A DNA stretch of 64,000 nt from positions 372,001 through 436,000 of the forward strand of contig JODP01000013.1 in NCBI GenBank assembly GCA_000719025.1, written 5' to 3'. Both the position numbers and the translations under genes were made by a program. This DNA is from Kineosporia aurantiaca JCM 3230. GTDB lineage: Bacteria > Actinomycetota > Actinomycetes > Actinomycetales > Kineosporiaceae. Each line of letters begins with the position of its first letter. Within the stretch, counting starts at the first letter, position 1. Below are positions 6,790-15,314 of this stretch, one piece after another. The notes below the pieces were generated by a model. The model saw only the letters and a list, made by a program, of their open reading frames with translations, ran no database searches and was not told the origin of the DNA.

Positions 6790-9063
6790 ATGAAATTCAC
6801 CGATGGTTTCTGGCACACCCGGCCCGGGGTGGATGCCCTGTACGCCCGTGAGGTCTTCGACGTCGAGGCCGGTGACGGCCGGCTGGTGGTCACCGCCCCG
6901 ACGAAGGTGATCAACGGCCGCGGCGACACGCTCAACACGGCCGCCCTCCAGGTGACCCTGTCCTCCCCGGCACCCGAAGTGATCAAGGTCCGGATCGACC
7001 ACCACACCGGCGGTTTCGAGCCCGAGCGGTTCGAGCTGAACGAGTCTGCTCAGGGCACGGCGGAATACGACGGCACCACGGCGGCACTCCGCTCGGGAAG
7101 GCTGGAGGCCCGGCTGGAACGAGGGACGCCGTGGAACCTGAGTTTTCTGCTCGACGGCGAGCCCCTGACCGAGAGCGGCAACCGCTCACTCGGCCTGATG
7201 CGTGAGGACGGCAGGACCTACCTGCACGAGCAGCTCGGTCTCGGCGTCGGGGAAGTGGTGTACGGGCTCGGCGAGCGGTTCGGCCCACTGATCAAAAACG
7301 GCCAGACAGTGGATGTCTGGAACGCCGACGGTGGAACGTCCAGTGAGCAGGCCTACAAGAACGTCCCGTTCTACCTCACCAACCGCGGCTACGGCGTGCT
7401 GGTGAACGAGCCCGGTCTGGTCTCCTTCGAGATCGGCTCGGAATCGGTCGAGCGGGTGCAGTTCTCGGTCGAGAGCCAGTCGCTGGAGTACCTGATCATC
7501 GGCGGCCCGCAGCCCAAGGACGTGCTGGACCGGTACACCGCGCTCACCGGCCGCCCGGCCGAGGTGCCGGCCTGGAGCTACGGCACCTGGCTGTCGACCA
7601 GCTTCACCACCGACTACGGCGAGGAGACGGTCAACCACTTCGTCGACGGCATGGTCGAGCGGGGCATCCCGCTCAGCGTGTTCCACTTCGACTGCTTCTG
7701 GATGCGCGAGTTCAGCTGGTGCGACTTCACCTGGGACCCGCGGGTCTTCCCCGACCCGGTGGGCATGCTGAAGCGGCTGCGGCAGAAGGACATCCGGGTC
7801 TGCGTCTGGATCAACCCGTACATCGCCCAGCGCTCGGCGCTGTTCGACGAGGCGTCCAAGGCCGGATACCTGCTGCGCCGGGCGGACGGCAGCACCTTCC
7901 AGACCGACCAGTGGCAGGCCGGCATGGGCCTGGTCGACTTCACCAACCCGGAGGCGGTCACCTGGTACCAGGGCCACCTGCGACGGCTGATGGCCGAGGG
8001 GGTCGACTGCTTCAAGACCGACTTCGGCGAGCGGGTGCCGACCGACGTGGTCTACCACTCCGGGGCCGACCCGGAGCGGATGCACAACCTCTACACCCAC
8101 CTCTACAACCAGGCCGCCTTCGAGGTGATCGAGGAGGTCAAGGGACACGGCGAGGCCGTGGTGTTCGCCCGCTCGGCGACCGCCGGCGGGCAGCAGTTCC
8201 CGGTGCACTGGGGTGGCGACAGCACCGCCTCGTACGTGTCGATGGCCGAGACCCTGCGCGGTGGGCTGAGTCTCGGGCTGTCCGGCTTCGGGTTGTGGAG
8301 CCACGACATCGGCGGGTTCGAGGGCACTCCGGACGCGGACCTGTTCAAGCGCTGGACGGCGTTCGGCATGCTCTCCAGCCACAGCCGGTTCCACGGGAGC
8401 GGCTCCTACCGGGTGCCGTGGCTGGTGGACGACTCCGAGGGCGATTACGGCGCGGTGGCGGTGGCCCGGAAGTTCGGCCGGCTGAAGTCCCGGCTGTCCC
8501 CATACCTGCTGGCCGCCGGGCGTCAGGCGCACGAAACCGGTACCCCGGTGATGCGTCCGATGATCCTGGAGTTTCCGCAGGACCCGGCCGTCGCCTACCT
8601 CGACCGGCAGTACCTGCTCGGGCCCGATCTGCTGGTCGCCCCGGTGTTCCGGCCCGACGGCCAGGTGGAGTACTACCTGCCCGAGGGCGACTGGGTGCGG
8701 CTGCTGACCGGCGAGAAGGTGAGCGGTGGACGCTGGCTGACCGAGAAGCACGAGGTCGACTCGCTGCCCCTGCTGGTGCGCCCGGGAGCCGTCGTGCCCC
8801 TCGGCGCCCGGGAGGACCGGCCCGACACCGATCACCTCGAGGGGCTGACCCTGCTGGTCAACCCGGGTCCCGAGGACGACTGGGAACGGCGGGTGGATAT
8901 CCTCACCGGTCAGGGTCCGGGGGCGGGTTTCACGGTGCGCAAGGGTGAGGGTGGTCTGGTGGCCGAGTCGGCGATCGAGAGCGGCTGGGGTCTGGCTCTG
9001 CCCGGCGGTGAGCGGGTTCCTGCCGAGAACGGACGAGCAGTGCTGGAGTGGATGCCGGCGTGA
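6790..9063 (+). CDS. yicI: alpha-xylosidase, GH31 (YicI-like)
   Basis: 757-residue cytoplasmic glycosidase that should release alpha-linked D-xylose from the non-reducing end of xylosyl oligosaccharides with retention. The GH31 nucleophile is D411 in FKTDFGERVP and the acid/base D477 in HWGGDS, both in the YicI context (GADPERMHNLYTHLYNQA; RGGLSLGLSGFGLWSHDIGGFE). Length matches YicI (772). No signal peptide, so the substrate must first be imported by the ABC system upstream. The stop overlaps the lacI-type start by 4 bases. Confidence 0.95.
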   Translation: MKFTDGFWHTRPGVDALYAREVFDVEAGDGRLVVTAPTKVINGRGDTLNTAALQVTLSSPAPEVIKVRIDHHTGGFEPERFELNESAQGTAEYDGTTAALRSGRLEARLERGTPWNLSFLLDGEPLTESGNRSLGLMREDGRTYLHEQLGLGVGEVVYGLGERFGPLIKNGQTVDVWNADGGTSSEQAYKNVPFYLTNRGYGVLVNEPGLVSFEIGSESVERVQFSVESQSLEYLIIGGPQPKDVLDRYTALTGRPAEVPAWSYGTWLSTSFTTDYGEETVNHFVDGMVERGIPLSVFHFDCFWMREFSWCDFTWDPRVFPDPVGMLKRLRQKDIRVCVWINPYIAQRSALFDEASKAGYLLRRADGSTFQTDQWQAGMGLVDFTNPEAVTWYQGHLRRLMAEGVDCFKTDFGERVPTDVVYHSGADPERMHNLYTHLYNQAAFEVIEEVKGHGEAVVFARSATAGGQQFPVHWGGDSTASYVSMAETLRGGLSLGLSGFGLWSHDIGGFEGTPDADLFKRWTAFGMLSSHSRFHGSGSYRVPWLVDDSEGDYGAVAVARKFGRLKSRLSPYLLAAGRQAHETGTPVMRPMILEFPQDPAVAYLDRQYLLGPDLLVAPVFRPDGQVEYYLPEGDWVRLLTGEKVSGGRWLTEKHEVDSLPLLVRPGAVVPLGAREDRPDTDHLEGLTLLVNPGPEDDWERRVDILTGQGPGAGFTVRKGEGGLVAESAIESGWGLALPGGERVPAENGRAVLEWMPA

Positions 9064-10103
9064 GTGCTGAACCCCCCGCCCGCCGTCCCACCATCTACGA
9101 CGTCGCCAAGCAGGCCGGTGTGTCGCATCAGACGGTGGCGATGGTGCTGCGGGGGCAGGGCAAGTTCCGGCCGGAGACCCTGAAACGGGTCTCGGCCGCG
9201 ATCGAGACCCTGCGGTACCGGCCCAACACCACCGCCCGGGCGCTGGCCACCAGCACCGCGAACCGGATCGGGGCGCTGGTGTTCGAGCTGCTCGAGGTCG
9301 GGCCGAGCAAGACCGTGCAGGGCGCCAGCCTGCGCGCGGCCGAGGCCGGGTACCTGCTGGAGATCGTCAGCCTGCCGGCCCGCGGCGACCAGAGCGCGAT
9401 CGAGCGGGCCCTGGGCCTGCTCGACCGGGCCGACGTGGCCGGCATCCTGGCCTTCGCCCCGGTCGACCGGGTGCTCACCGAGACCCGGGGAATCCGGGGC
9501 CTGGCCAACCCGGTCAGTATCCCCTTGGTGATGGAACTGGAGCCGGACCCTTCTGAGGCCTCCACCCTGAGCGAACGCGGAATGGCGCTCGTCGTGGACC
9601 ATCTCACCGGCCTCGGACACCGCCGGATCGCCTACCTGGGTGGCTCCCCCACCTGGCTGGCGGCCCGGCGTCGCACCCAGGCGGTGCGGGAGGCGCTGGC
9701 CCGGCACGACCTCGAGCCGGTGGCCGAGCTGACCGGAGACTGGTCGGCCGCCTCCGGCGCCCAGGCGGTGCGCGCGCTGAAGCCCCGGGAGCTGGCCTCG
9801 ATCACCGCCCTGATCTGCGGCAACGACCAGATGGCGCTGGGCGCCCTGCTGGCCCTGGACGAACACGGCATCGACGTACCCGGGCAGATCAGCGTGACCG
9901 GCTTCGACGGCATCCCCGAGAGCGGCTTCCTCCGCCCGCCGCTGACCACCGTGAAGGTCGACTACGCCACCCACGGCCGCTGGCTGGTCGAGACCCTCCT
10001 GGCCAAGATCGGCGCCCCCGTCCCCACCCCCGAATCCCCACTCCAAGACACCGAACTCCTCCACCGCTCCAGCACCGCCCCACCCCCCCAACCCTTGCCG
10101 TGA
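9060..10103 (+). CDS. LacI family transcriptional repressor
   Basis: 347-residue regulator: N-terminal LacI helix-turn-helix (TIYDVAKQAGVSHQTVAMVLRG, then hinge YRPNTTARALAT) and a periplasmic-binding-protein-like effector domain with the C-terminal ICGNDQMALGAL and SVTGFDGIPES signatures. GTG 9060 overlaps the alpha-xylosidase stop by 4 bases and is preferred over ATG 9048. It closes the transporter-xylosidase operon and probably binds 3581-3614. The last ~25 residues are Pro/Ser-rich and its stop codon lies within the first unit of the repeat array at 10086-10301. Confidence 0.92.
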   Translation: MSAEPPARRPTIYDVAKQAGVSHQTVAMVLRGQGKFRPETLKRVSAAIETLRYRPNTTARALATSTANRIGALVFELLEVGPSKTVQGASLRAAEAGYLLEIVSLPARGDQSAIERALGLLDRADVAGILAFAPVDRVLTETRGIRGLANPVSIPLVMELEPDPSEASTLSERGMALVVDHLTGLGHRRIAYLGGSPTWLAARRRTQAVREALARHDLEPVAELTGDWSAASGAQAVRALKPRELASITALICGNDQMALGALLALDEHGIDVPGQISVTGFDGIPESGFLRPPLTTVKVDYATHGRWLVETLLAKIGAPVPTPESPLQDTELLHRSSTAPPPQPLP

Positions 10104-10301
10104 TCATGCACTCCCCCCCGCCCCCCAACCCCCTCGTGATCATGGACTTTCTCCCCCGTGATCATGGACTTCTTTCCCCGCGATCATGGACTTTCCTCCC
10201 GGGTGAAAAGTCCATGATCACGGGGGAACTTCTCCATGATCACGGGGGAACTTCTCCATGATCACGGGGGCGCTACTGCATGATCACGGCAAGGGTTGGG
10301 G
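10086..10301. repeat. palindromic array of eight GTGATCATG units
   Basis: Eight copies of a GTGATCATG(G/C)A unit: four forward (10100, 10136, 10158, 10180) and four inverted (10210-10221, 10233, 10255, 10277-10287). Units within each half are 22 bp apart, except the first forward gap of 36 bp. The six inner units are symmetric about 10200/10201. The outer flanks 10086-10110 and 10277-10301 are perfect 25-bp reverse complements. The array sits between the convergent lacI and isochorismatase genes and could fold into a very large hairpin. It may act as a bidirectional terminator or a nucleoid/repair site; function unknown. Confidence 0.9.
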
Positions 10302-10331
10302 CTGGCGGAGAGGCCGGGCTCGGCGGAAGGA

Positions 10332-10970
10332 CTAGGCGGCGGAGCCGAACTTCTGGCGCCCGGCCAGCGCCGAGGCGACCAGGTTGTCCTTGGCGAGGGG
10401 CGTCCCGGACTCGACCGCAAGCGTCCACTGCTGAACCGTCCCGACCGCCGCGAAATTGGCGTTCAGCAAGGTCATCAGGGTGGCGTGCAGGTCCTGGGCG
10501 GGCGCGTACCCGGCCTCGTTGACCAGGTGCGTCGTGCCCGAGGCGTCGGACAGGACCTCGGCCGCCAGACCCAGCCCCTCGGACTCGACCGACGAGGCCA
10601 GATCGCAGTTGTGGGTCATGTAGCCGGTCAGGGTCACCGTGTCCACGCCCTGATCCTTCAGCCAGGACGCGAGATCCGTTCCGGCGTAGACGCTCCCGAA
10701 CTCCTTCCGGAACACCTTGCTGTCTCCCACGACGGCGGCGATGTCTGGGTGCAGCTGCCAGCCGTCCGAACCCTCGACAAACACCGGGGACGAGGCCGGC
10801 GCGGTGTGCATGGCGTAGGCGATCGGCAGATCGTGGGACTTGGCCGTCGCGATCACCTGGAGGATTGCGGCGAGGGAGTCCTGGCGGGGCGGGTACTGGA
10901 TCTCCAGCGGGCCGTCGAAGTACTCCTGCTGGACGTCGACGACGATGAGTGCGCGCTTAGGTGAGGTCAT
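10332..10970 (-). CDS. isochorismatase-family cysteine hydrolase
   Basis: 212-residue cysteine hydrolase of the isochorismatase/nicotinamidase fold. The catalytic triad reads D12 (VVDVQ), K89 (FRKEFG) and C122 (MTHNCDLA). Members hydrolyse amides such as nicotinamide or N-carbamoyl compounds, or the ether of isochorismate; the sequence does not decide. ATG 10970 (MTSPKRALIVVDVQ) fits the family start. It is divergent from a GlxA-type regulator 87 bases away, a common regulator-enzyme pairing. Confidence 0.88.
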   Translation of the reverse strand: MTSPKRALIVVDVQQEYFDGPLEIQYPPRQDSLAAILQVIATAKSHDLPIAYAMHTAPASSPVFVEGSDGWQLHPDIAAVVGDSKVFRKEFGSVYAGTDLASWLKDQGVDTVTLTGYMTHNCDLASSVESEGLGLAAEVLSDASGTTHLVNEAGYAPAQDLHATLMTLLNANFAAVGTVQQWTLAVESGTPLAKDNLVASALAGRQKFGSAA

Positions 10971-11057
10971 GCTCTCCAGCATCCGGGGGTCTTCGGCCCA
11001 CCGCGAGTGGCACGAATGCATAATAGCGATGAGTTCGGGCCAATACGAGGAACGGTC

Positions 11058-12020
11058 ATGCGCATCGCCATCTTCGCCTTCGACGGCATCACGATGTTCC
11101 ACCTGGCCGCCCCGCAGCTGGTGTTCGGCGAGGTTGCCAAGCTGGGTCTGGGTAACTGGAGCACGGAATTGTGGACGATCTCGGGCACCTCGATCACGAC
11201 CGCTGAGGGGTACACGATCGCGGGTTTGAAAGGCCCGGAGACGGTTGCCGGGGCGGACCTACTCGTCGTCCCTTCGTGGCTCGACTCCCTTCCGCTCCCT
11301 CCAAAAGGGCTGACCGACGTCATCAATCAGGCCCACCGGTCCGGATCCGGCGTAATCGGCCTCTGCCTGGGCGCTTTCCCCCTCGCCGAGGCCGGTCTGC
11401 TCGACGGCCGCACGGCGGTGACCCATTGGAGCGCGACCGAGACGCTGGCCATCCGCCACCCCGCGGTCACGGTCGACAGCTCGGTGCTCTACATCGACCA
11501 CGGAGACGTGCTGACCTCGGCCGGGACCGCCTCCGGTCTGGACGCCTGCCTTCACGTCGTGCGCAAGCACCTGGGCGTGACCAGCGCCAACCGGGTCGCC
11601 CGCAGCCTGGTCGTGGCTCCGCACCGGGAGGGCGGGCAGGCGCAGTTCATCGAGCGGCCGGTGATCAACGCGGACACCGACGCCCCGATCGCCGAGCTCC
11701 TGGCCTGGGCCCTGACCGGCCTCGACCGGCCGCTCACGGTGGAGGACCTGGCGGCGCGGGCGACCATGAGCCGGCGCACTTTCGTCCGTCGCTTCCGCGA
11801 GGCGACCGGCACCACGCCGGCGCGCTGGGTGACCGACCGGCGCCTGGACGAGGCCCGGCTGCTGCTCGAGACGACCGTCTGGGGTGTCGACCGGATCGCC
11901 CAGACCTGCGGCTTCGGCAGCGCGGTGACGTTACGACAGAATTTCTCGGCGCGGTTCGGGACGTCTCCGGCCGGGTACCGCCGCACGTTCCGTAGCCGGG
12001 AAACCAAAGCCCCCGTTTGA
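11058..12020 (+). CDS. GlxA-type AraC family regulator (DJ-1/PfpI + HTH)
   Basis: 320-residue regulator. Residues about 1-185 form a DJ-1/PfpI domain (MRIAIFAFDGITMFHLAAP; VIGLCLGAFPLAEAGLL, with Cys at the nucleophile-elbow position), and about 210-310 a double helix-turn-helix AraC domain (MSRRTFVRRFREATGTTPARW; RIAQTCGFGSAVTLRQNF). ATG 11058 is chosen from the domain start. It is divergent from the isochorismatase-family hydrolase and probably controls it. Confidence 0.9.
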   Translation: MRIAIFAFDGITMFHLAAPQLVFGEVAKLGLGNWSTELWTISGTSITTAEGYTIAGLKGPETVAGADLLVVPSWLDSLPLPPKGLTDVINQAHRSGSGVIGLCLGAFPLAEAGLLDGRTAVTHWSATETLAIRHPAVTVDSSVLYIDHGDVLTSAGTASGLDACLHVVRKHLGVTSANRVARSLVVAPHREGGQAQFIERPVINADTDAPIAELLAWALTGLDRPLTVEDLAARATMSRRTFVRRFREATGTTPARWVTDRRLDEARLLLETTVWGVDRIAQTCGFGSAVTLRQNFSARFGTSPAGYRRTFRSRETKAPV

Positions 12021-12141
12021 GCCGGCCCAAGGCCCGGATGCGAGCGCTTCCCACCAGCGGTTAGGGTCGGAAGGGTTCACAGCTTTCGGACAGACTGTGC
12101 GATCCTGACCATCTCTGTCCACTAGGAAGGGTTTTGTCCCG

Positions 12142-12963
12142 ATGCTCAGCACGAGGTTCCTCGCCGTTTCCGCGGCCTCACTCCTGGCTCTGGGCCTGGC
12201 GGCCTGCGGCGGTGACAGCGACTCGGACAGCGCGGCCGGGGGCAAGGAGCCGCTGAAGGTCGGCACCGAGGGCGTCTACGCGCCGTTCACCTTCCACGAG
12301 GAGGGCACGAACAAGCTCACCGGCTACGACGTCGAGATCACCGAGGCAATTGCCGCGAAACTCGGCCGCAAGGTGGAGTTCTCGGAGACCTCGTGGGACT
12401 CGATCTTCGCCGGGCTGGAGGCCAAGCGCTACGACGTGGTGGCCAACCAGGTCTCGATCACCTCCGAACGCCAGGCCAAGTACAGCTTCTCGCAGCCGTA
12501 CACGTTCTCCTCCGGCGTCATCGTCACCCGCGCCGACGACACGTCCGTCAGCAGCGTCGCCGACATCAAGGGCAAGAAGTCCGCCCAGTCGGCCACCAGC
12601 AGCTTCGGCGAGGCGGCCACCGCCGCCGGGGCCAAGGTCGAGCCGGTGGAGGGCCTCACCCAGAGCCTGGCGCTGGTCAAGCAGAAGCGGGTCGACCTGA
12701 CCCTCAACGACAGCCTGTCCATCCTGGACTACCAGAAGAAGACCGGCGACCAGAGCATCAAGATCGCCGGCTCGTTCGGCGACCCCACCCAGCAGGCCTT
12801 CGCCTTCCGCAAGGACAGCGACCTGGCGCCCCAGTTCAACCAGGCCCTGGACGAGCTGAAGGCCGACGGTACGCTGACCAAGCTCTCCGAGAAGTACTTC
12901 GGCAAGGACGTTTCCAGCGCCTCGACCGACGGGGCCGCGACTCCGGCCCCCTCCGCGAGCTGA
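12142..12963 (+). CDS. amino-acid (cystine-type) ABC solute-binding lipoprotein
   Basis: 273-residue family 3 solute-binding protein. Lipoprotein signal with lipobox LAAC (C22), then an acidic Ser/Asp tether and the SBP_bac_3 domain (LKVGTEGVYAPFTFHEE; GYDVEITEAIAAKLGRKVEF; SWDSIFAGLEAKRYDVVANQ). The pattern is closest to cystine-binding FliY/TcyJ proteins, but other amino acids are possible. A good ribosome binding site (AGGAAGGG) precedes the start. First of a three-gene operon with permease and ATPase. Confidence 0.88.
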   Translation: MLSTRFLAVSAASLLALGLAACGGDSDSDSAAGGKEPLKVGTEGVYAPFTFHEEGTNKLTGYDVEITEAIAAKLGRKVEFSETSWDSIFAGLEAKRYDVVANQVSITSERQAKYSFSQPYTFSSGVIVTRADDTSVSSVADIKGKKSAQSATSSFGEAATAAGAKVEPVEGLTQSLALVKQKRVDLTLNDSLSILDYQKKTGDQSIKIAGSFGDPTQQAFAFRKDSDLAPQFNQALDELKADGTLTKLSEKYFGKDVSSASTDGAATPAPSAS

Positions 12964-12966
12964 TTC

Positions 12967-13635
12967 GTGGACGACTCGAAGACCGAGCTGATCAAGGATT
13001 CGCTCGGCCCGCTGCTCAGCGGGATGGTGAAGGGCACCATCCCGCTGACCGCGGTCAGCTTCGTGCTCGGCCTGGTGGTGGCGCTGATCGTGGCGCTGAT
13101 GCGGCTCTCGCCGATCTGGCCGGTGGCCGCGATCGCCCGGTTCTACGTCTCGGTGATCCGCGGTACTCCGTTGCTGGTGCAGCTTTTCATCATCTTCTAC
13201 GGCCTGCCCTCGCTCGGCGCCACGATCGACCCGTGGCCCAGCGCCTGCATCGCGTTCACCCTGAACGTGGGCGGGTACGCCTCGGAGATCGTCCGGGCGG
13301 CGATCCTCTCGGTGCCGCGCGGGCAGTGGGAAGCCGCGCTCACGGTCGGCATGAACTACCCCTCGACCCTGCGCCGGATCATCCTGCCGCAGGCCACCCG
13401 GGTCGCCGTCCCGCCGCTCTCCAACACCCTGATCTCGCTGGTCAAGGACACCTCGCTGGCCTCGACCATCCTGGTCACGGAAACCCTGCGCAAGGCCCAG
13501 GAACTGGCCGCCCCGACCTACGAGTTCTTCACCCTCTACAGCGTGGCCGCCGTCTACTACTGGGTGGTCTGCCTGGCCCTGTCGTTCTCCCAGTCCCGCC
13601 TGGAGACCCGTCTCGATCGGTATGTCGCCGCATGA
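12967..13635 (+). CDS. amino-acid ABC transporter permease
   Basis: 222-residue HisM/TcyL-type permease with about five membrane helices and the FYVSVIRGTPLLVQLFIIFY and EAALTVGMNYPSTLRRIILP (EAA) signatures of polar amino acid uptake systems. GTG start three bases after the binding-protein stop; its own stop overlaps the ATPase start by 4 bases. Works as a homodimer in this class. Confidence 0.92.
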   Translation: MDDSKTELIKDSLGPLLSGMVKGTIPLTAVSFVLGLVVALIVALMRLSPIWPVAAIARFYVSVIRGTPLLVQLFIIFYGLPSLGATIDPWPSACIAFTLNVGGYASEIVRAAILSVPRGQWEAALTVGMNYPSTLRRIILPQATRVAVPPLSNTLISLVKDTSLASTILVTETLRKAQELAAPTYEFFTLYSVAAVYYWVVCLALSFSQSRLETRLDRYVAA

Positions 13636-14384
13636 GCCCACTGCTGGAAGTTGCCGGCCTGAACAAGTCCTTCGGCGCCAACCACGTGCTGCGCGGGATC
13701 GACCTGAGCGTGCCGGCCGGCTCGGTGACCGTGCTGATCGGGCCGTCCGGGTCGGGCAAGACCACGGTGCTGCGCTCGCTGAACGCCCTGGAGACCCCGG
13801 ACTCGGGGCGGATCCGGATCGGGGACGTCGAGGTCGACTTCGCCGGCAGGCCGGACCGGCGCCTGGTGACCCGGCTCCGGGCGCAGAGCGGGATGGTGTT
13901 CCAGAGCCACAACCTGTTCCCGCACCTGAGCGTGCTGCGCAACGTCACCGAGGGTCCGATCGTGGTGCAGAAGCGCCCGGCCGAGGAGGCCCGGGCCGAG
14001 GCGATGACGCTACTGGAACGGGTCGGTCTGGCGGACAAGGCGTCCCAGTACCCGTACCAGCTCTCCGGCGGGCAGCAGCAGCGGGTCGGGATCGCCCGGG
14101 CCCTGGCCATCCAGCCGCGGCTGATGCTGTTCGACGAGCCCACCTCCGCACTCGACCCGGAGCTGGTCGGCGAGGTGCTCGCGGTGATGAAGGATCTTGC
14201 GGCCGACGGCTGGACGATGGTGGTCGTGACCCACGAAATGCGTTTCGCCCGGCGGGTGGCCGACCAGGTGCTGTTCATGGACGGCGGTGTGGTGGTGGAA
14301 CGGGGCACTCCGTCTCAGGTGCTGGATGCTCCGGAACTGGAGCGTACCCGGCGCTTCCTGCATCAGCTCACCGACCCGCTCTGA
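13632..14384 (+). CDS. amino-acid ABC transporter ATP-binding protein
   Basis: 250-residue ATPase with Walker A GPSGSGKTT, Q-loop VFQSHNLFPHL, signature LSGGQQQR, Walker B LMLFDEPTSALD and the switch histidine in VTHEM. It closely follows the GlnQ/TcyN family and energises the permease encoded just upstream. The last 22 bases overlap the 3' end of the convergent AraC-family gene. Confidence 0.95.
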   Translation: MSPLLEVAGLNKSFGANHVLRGIDLSVPAGSVTVLIGPSGSGKTTVLRSLNALETPDSGRIRIGDVEVDFAGRPDRRLVTRLRAQSGMVFQSHNLFPHLSVLRNVTEGPIVVQKRPAEEARAEAMTLLERVGLADKASQYPYQLSGGQQQRVGIARALAIQPRLMLFDEPTSALDPELVGEVLAVMKDLAADGWTMVVVTHEMRFARRVADQVLFMDGGVVVERGTPSQVLDAPELERTRRFLHQLTDPL

Positions 14385-15226
14385 CGGAATGTGCTGGGCG
14401 GCAATCCGTATTCGCGCCGGAAGGCCGCCGAGAAGCTGAAAGCGGTGGCGTAGCCCAGCTGGGACGCGATCGCGGTCAGGGGTAGGTCCGTGTGCCGCAA
14501 CAGATGCGCGCCTCGGTCCAGACGCCGCCGGAGCAGGTAGTCCCGCGGCGTCTCCCCCATGCCGGCCGCGAACCTCCGGGTGAACGAGGTCCGCGACAGG
14601 TGGGTCAGATCGCTGAGTTGCTGCACCGTCCAGGGACGATGAGGATCCTCCTGGACGGCCCGCACGGCCTTCGCGATGCTCGGATCCAGACGGTCGTCCT
14701 CGCTCTGCCACGCCCTGAGAAGATGAACCAGGAGCAGATCGACCACCGCCGCCAGCGCGATGTCGCTGCCGGCCCCCTGGCCGGTGGCGTGCTCTGCGAG
14801 CAGGTCGGTGAGGTTGCGCAGCAGCGGGTCGGTCTGGTCGTCCAAGGTCAGAGTAAGGACGTCCGGCAGCTCACCAAAGGTTTCGGGAACCCGTCCCTTG
14901 TCCAGGTGGTAACAACACGAGACGAACTCGACGGTGAAGTTCTCCAGATCCGGTGTCTTCGGGGCTGAGGACAGGGCGCCGTACGGGATCGGGGCATTGC
15001 TGAACCCATGGACCGGACCGCGCGGGACGAAGACGATGTCTCCGGCCTGTAGTTCGATCGGCCGGCCCTGCTCCGGGACGAACCACACCGTTCCGCGTCG
15101 GACGATGTGCAGTCCGGAGCCGTTGATCGCCGGGAAGCGAACGGACCAGGGGTTCTCCTGATACCGGTTGCGGGCGGCGACCGCGCGACCGGCCCGGCTC
15201 CGGGCCACTGCTTCGCTGATCGGGTC
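14363..15226 (-). CDS. AraC family regulator with N-terminal cupin
   Basis: 287-residue regulator: N-terminal cupin (about residues 20-110; HIVRRGTVWFV, GDIVFVPRGPVHGF) and C-terminal AraC DNA-binding domain (LSDLTHLSRTSFTRRFAAG; IASQLGYATAFSFSAAFRREYG). GTG 15226 (VDPISEAVARSRAGR) is preferred because related proteins begin (M)DP(I/L)S; ATG 15271 is the alternative. Divergent from the alpha/beta hydrolase, its likely target; cupin-AraC regulators often sense small organic ligands. Confidence 0.85.
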   Translation of the reverse strand, partial: DPISEAVARSRAGRAVAARNRYQENPWSVRFPAINGSGLHIVRRGTVWFVPEQGRPIELQAGDIVFVPRGPVHGFSNAPIPYGALSSAPKTPDLENFTVEFVSCCYHLDKGRVPETFGELPDVLTLTLDDQTDPLLRNLTDLLAEHATGQGAGSDIALAAVVDLLLVHLLRAWQSEDDRLDPSIAKAVRAVQEDPHRPWTVQQLSDLTHLSRTSFTRRFAAGMGETPRDYLLRRRLDRGAHLLRHTDLPLTAIASQLGYATAFSFSAAFRREYGLPPSTFRQSGSVS

Positions 15227-15314
15227 CACCCGGCGATGGTACGCGCACAAAATCGTATGCCCGGCCGACATCCGAGGATGGTGGTCCGGCGCCCCGGGCA
15301 GTTGGGTTGACCGG

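Noticed and set aside
7186..8835. A 549-codon open frame on the minus strand opposite the alpha-xylosidase gene
   Set aside because: Codon-position shadow of the GC-rich real gene: Gly/Arg/Pro/His-rich, no domain, fully antisense to a complete GH31 enzyme.
10086..10301. CRISPR array
   Set aside because: Repeated units are only about 12 bp, occur in both orientations, and are separated by about 10 bases that are themselves similar; no spacers and no cas genes.
12178..13641. A 487-codon minus-strand frame opposite the amino-acid ABC genes
   Set aside because: Antisense to complete binding-protein and permease genes; composition typical of GC shadow, no recognisable domain.
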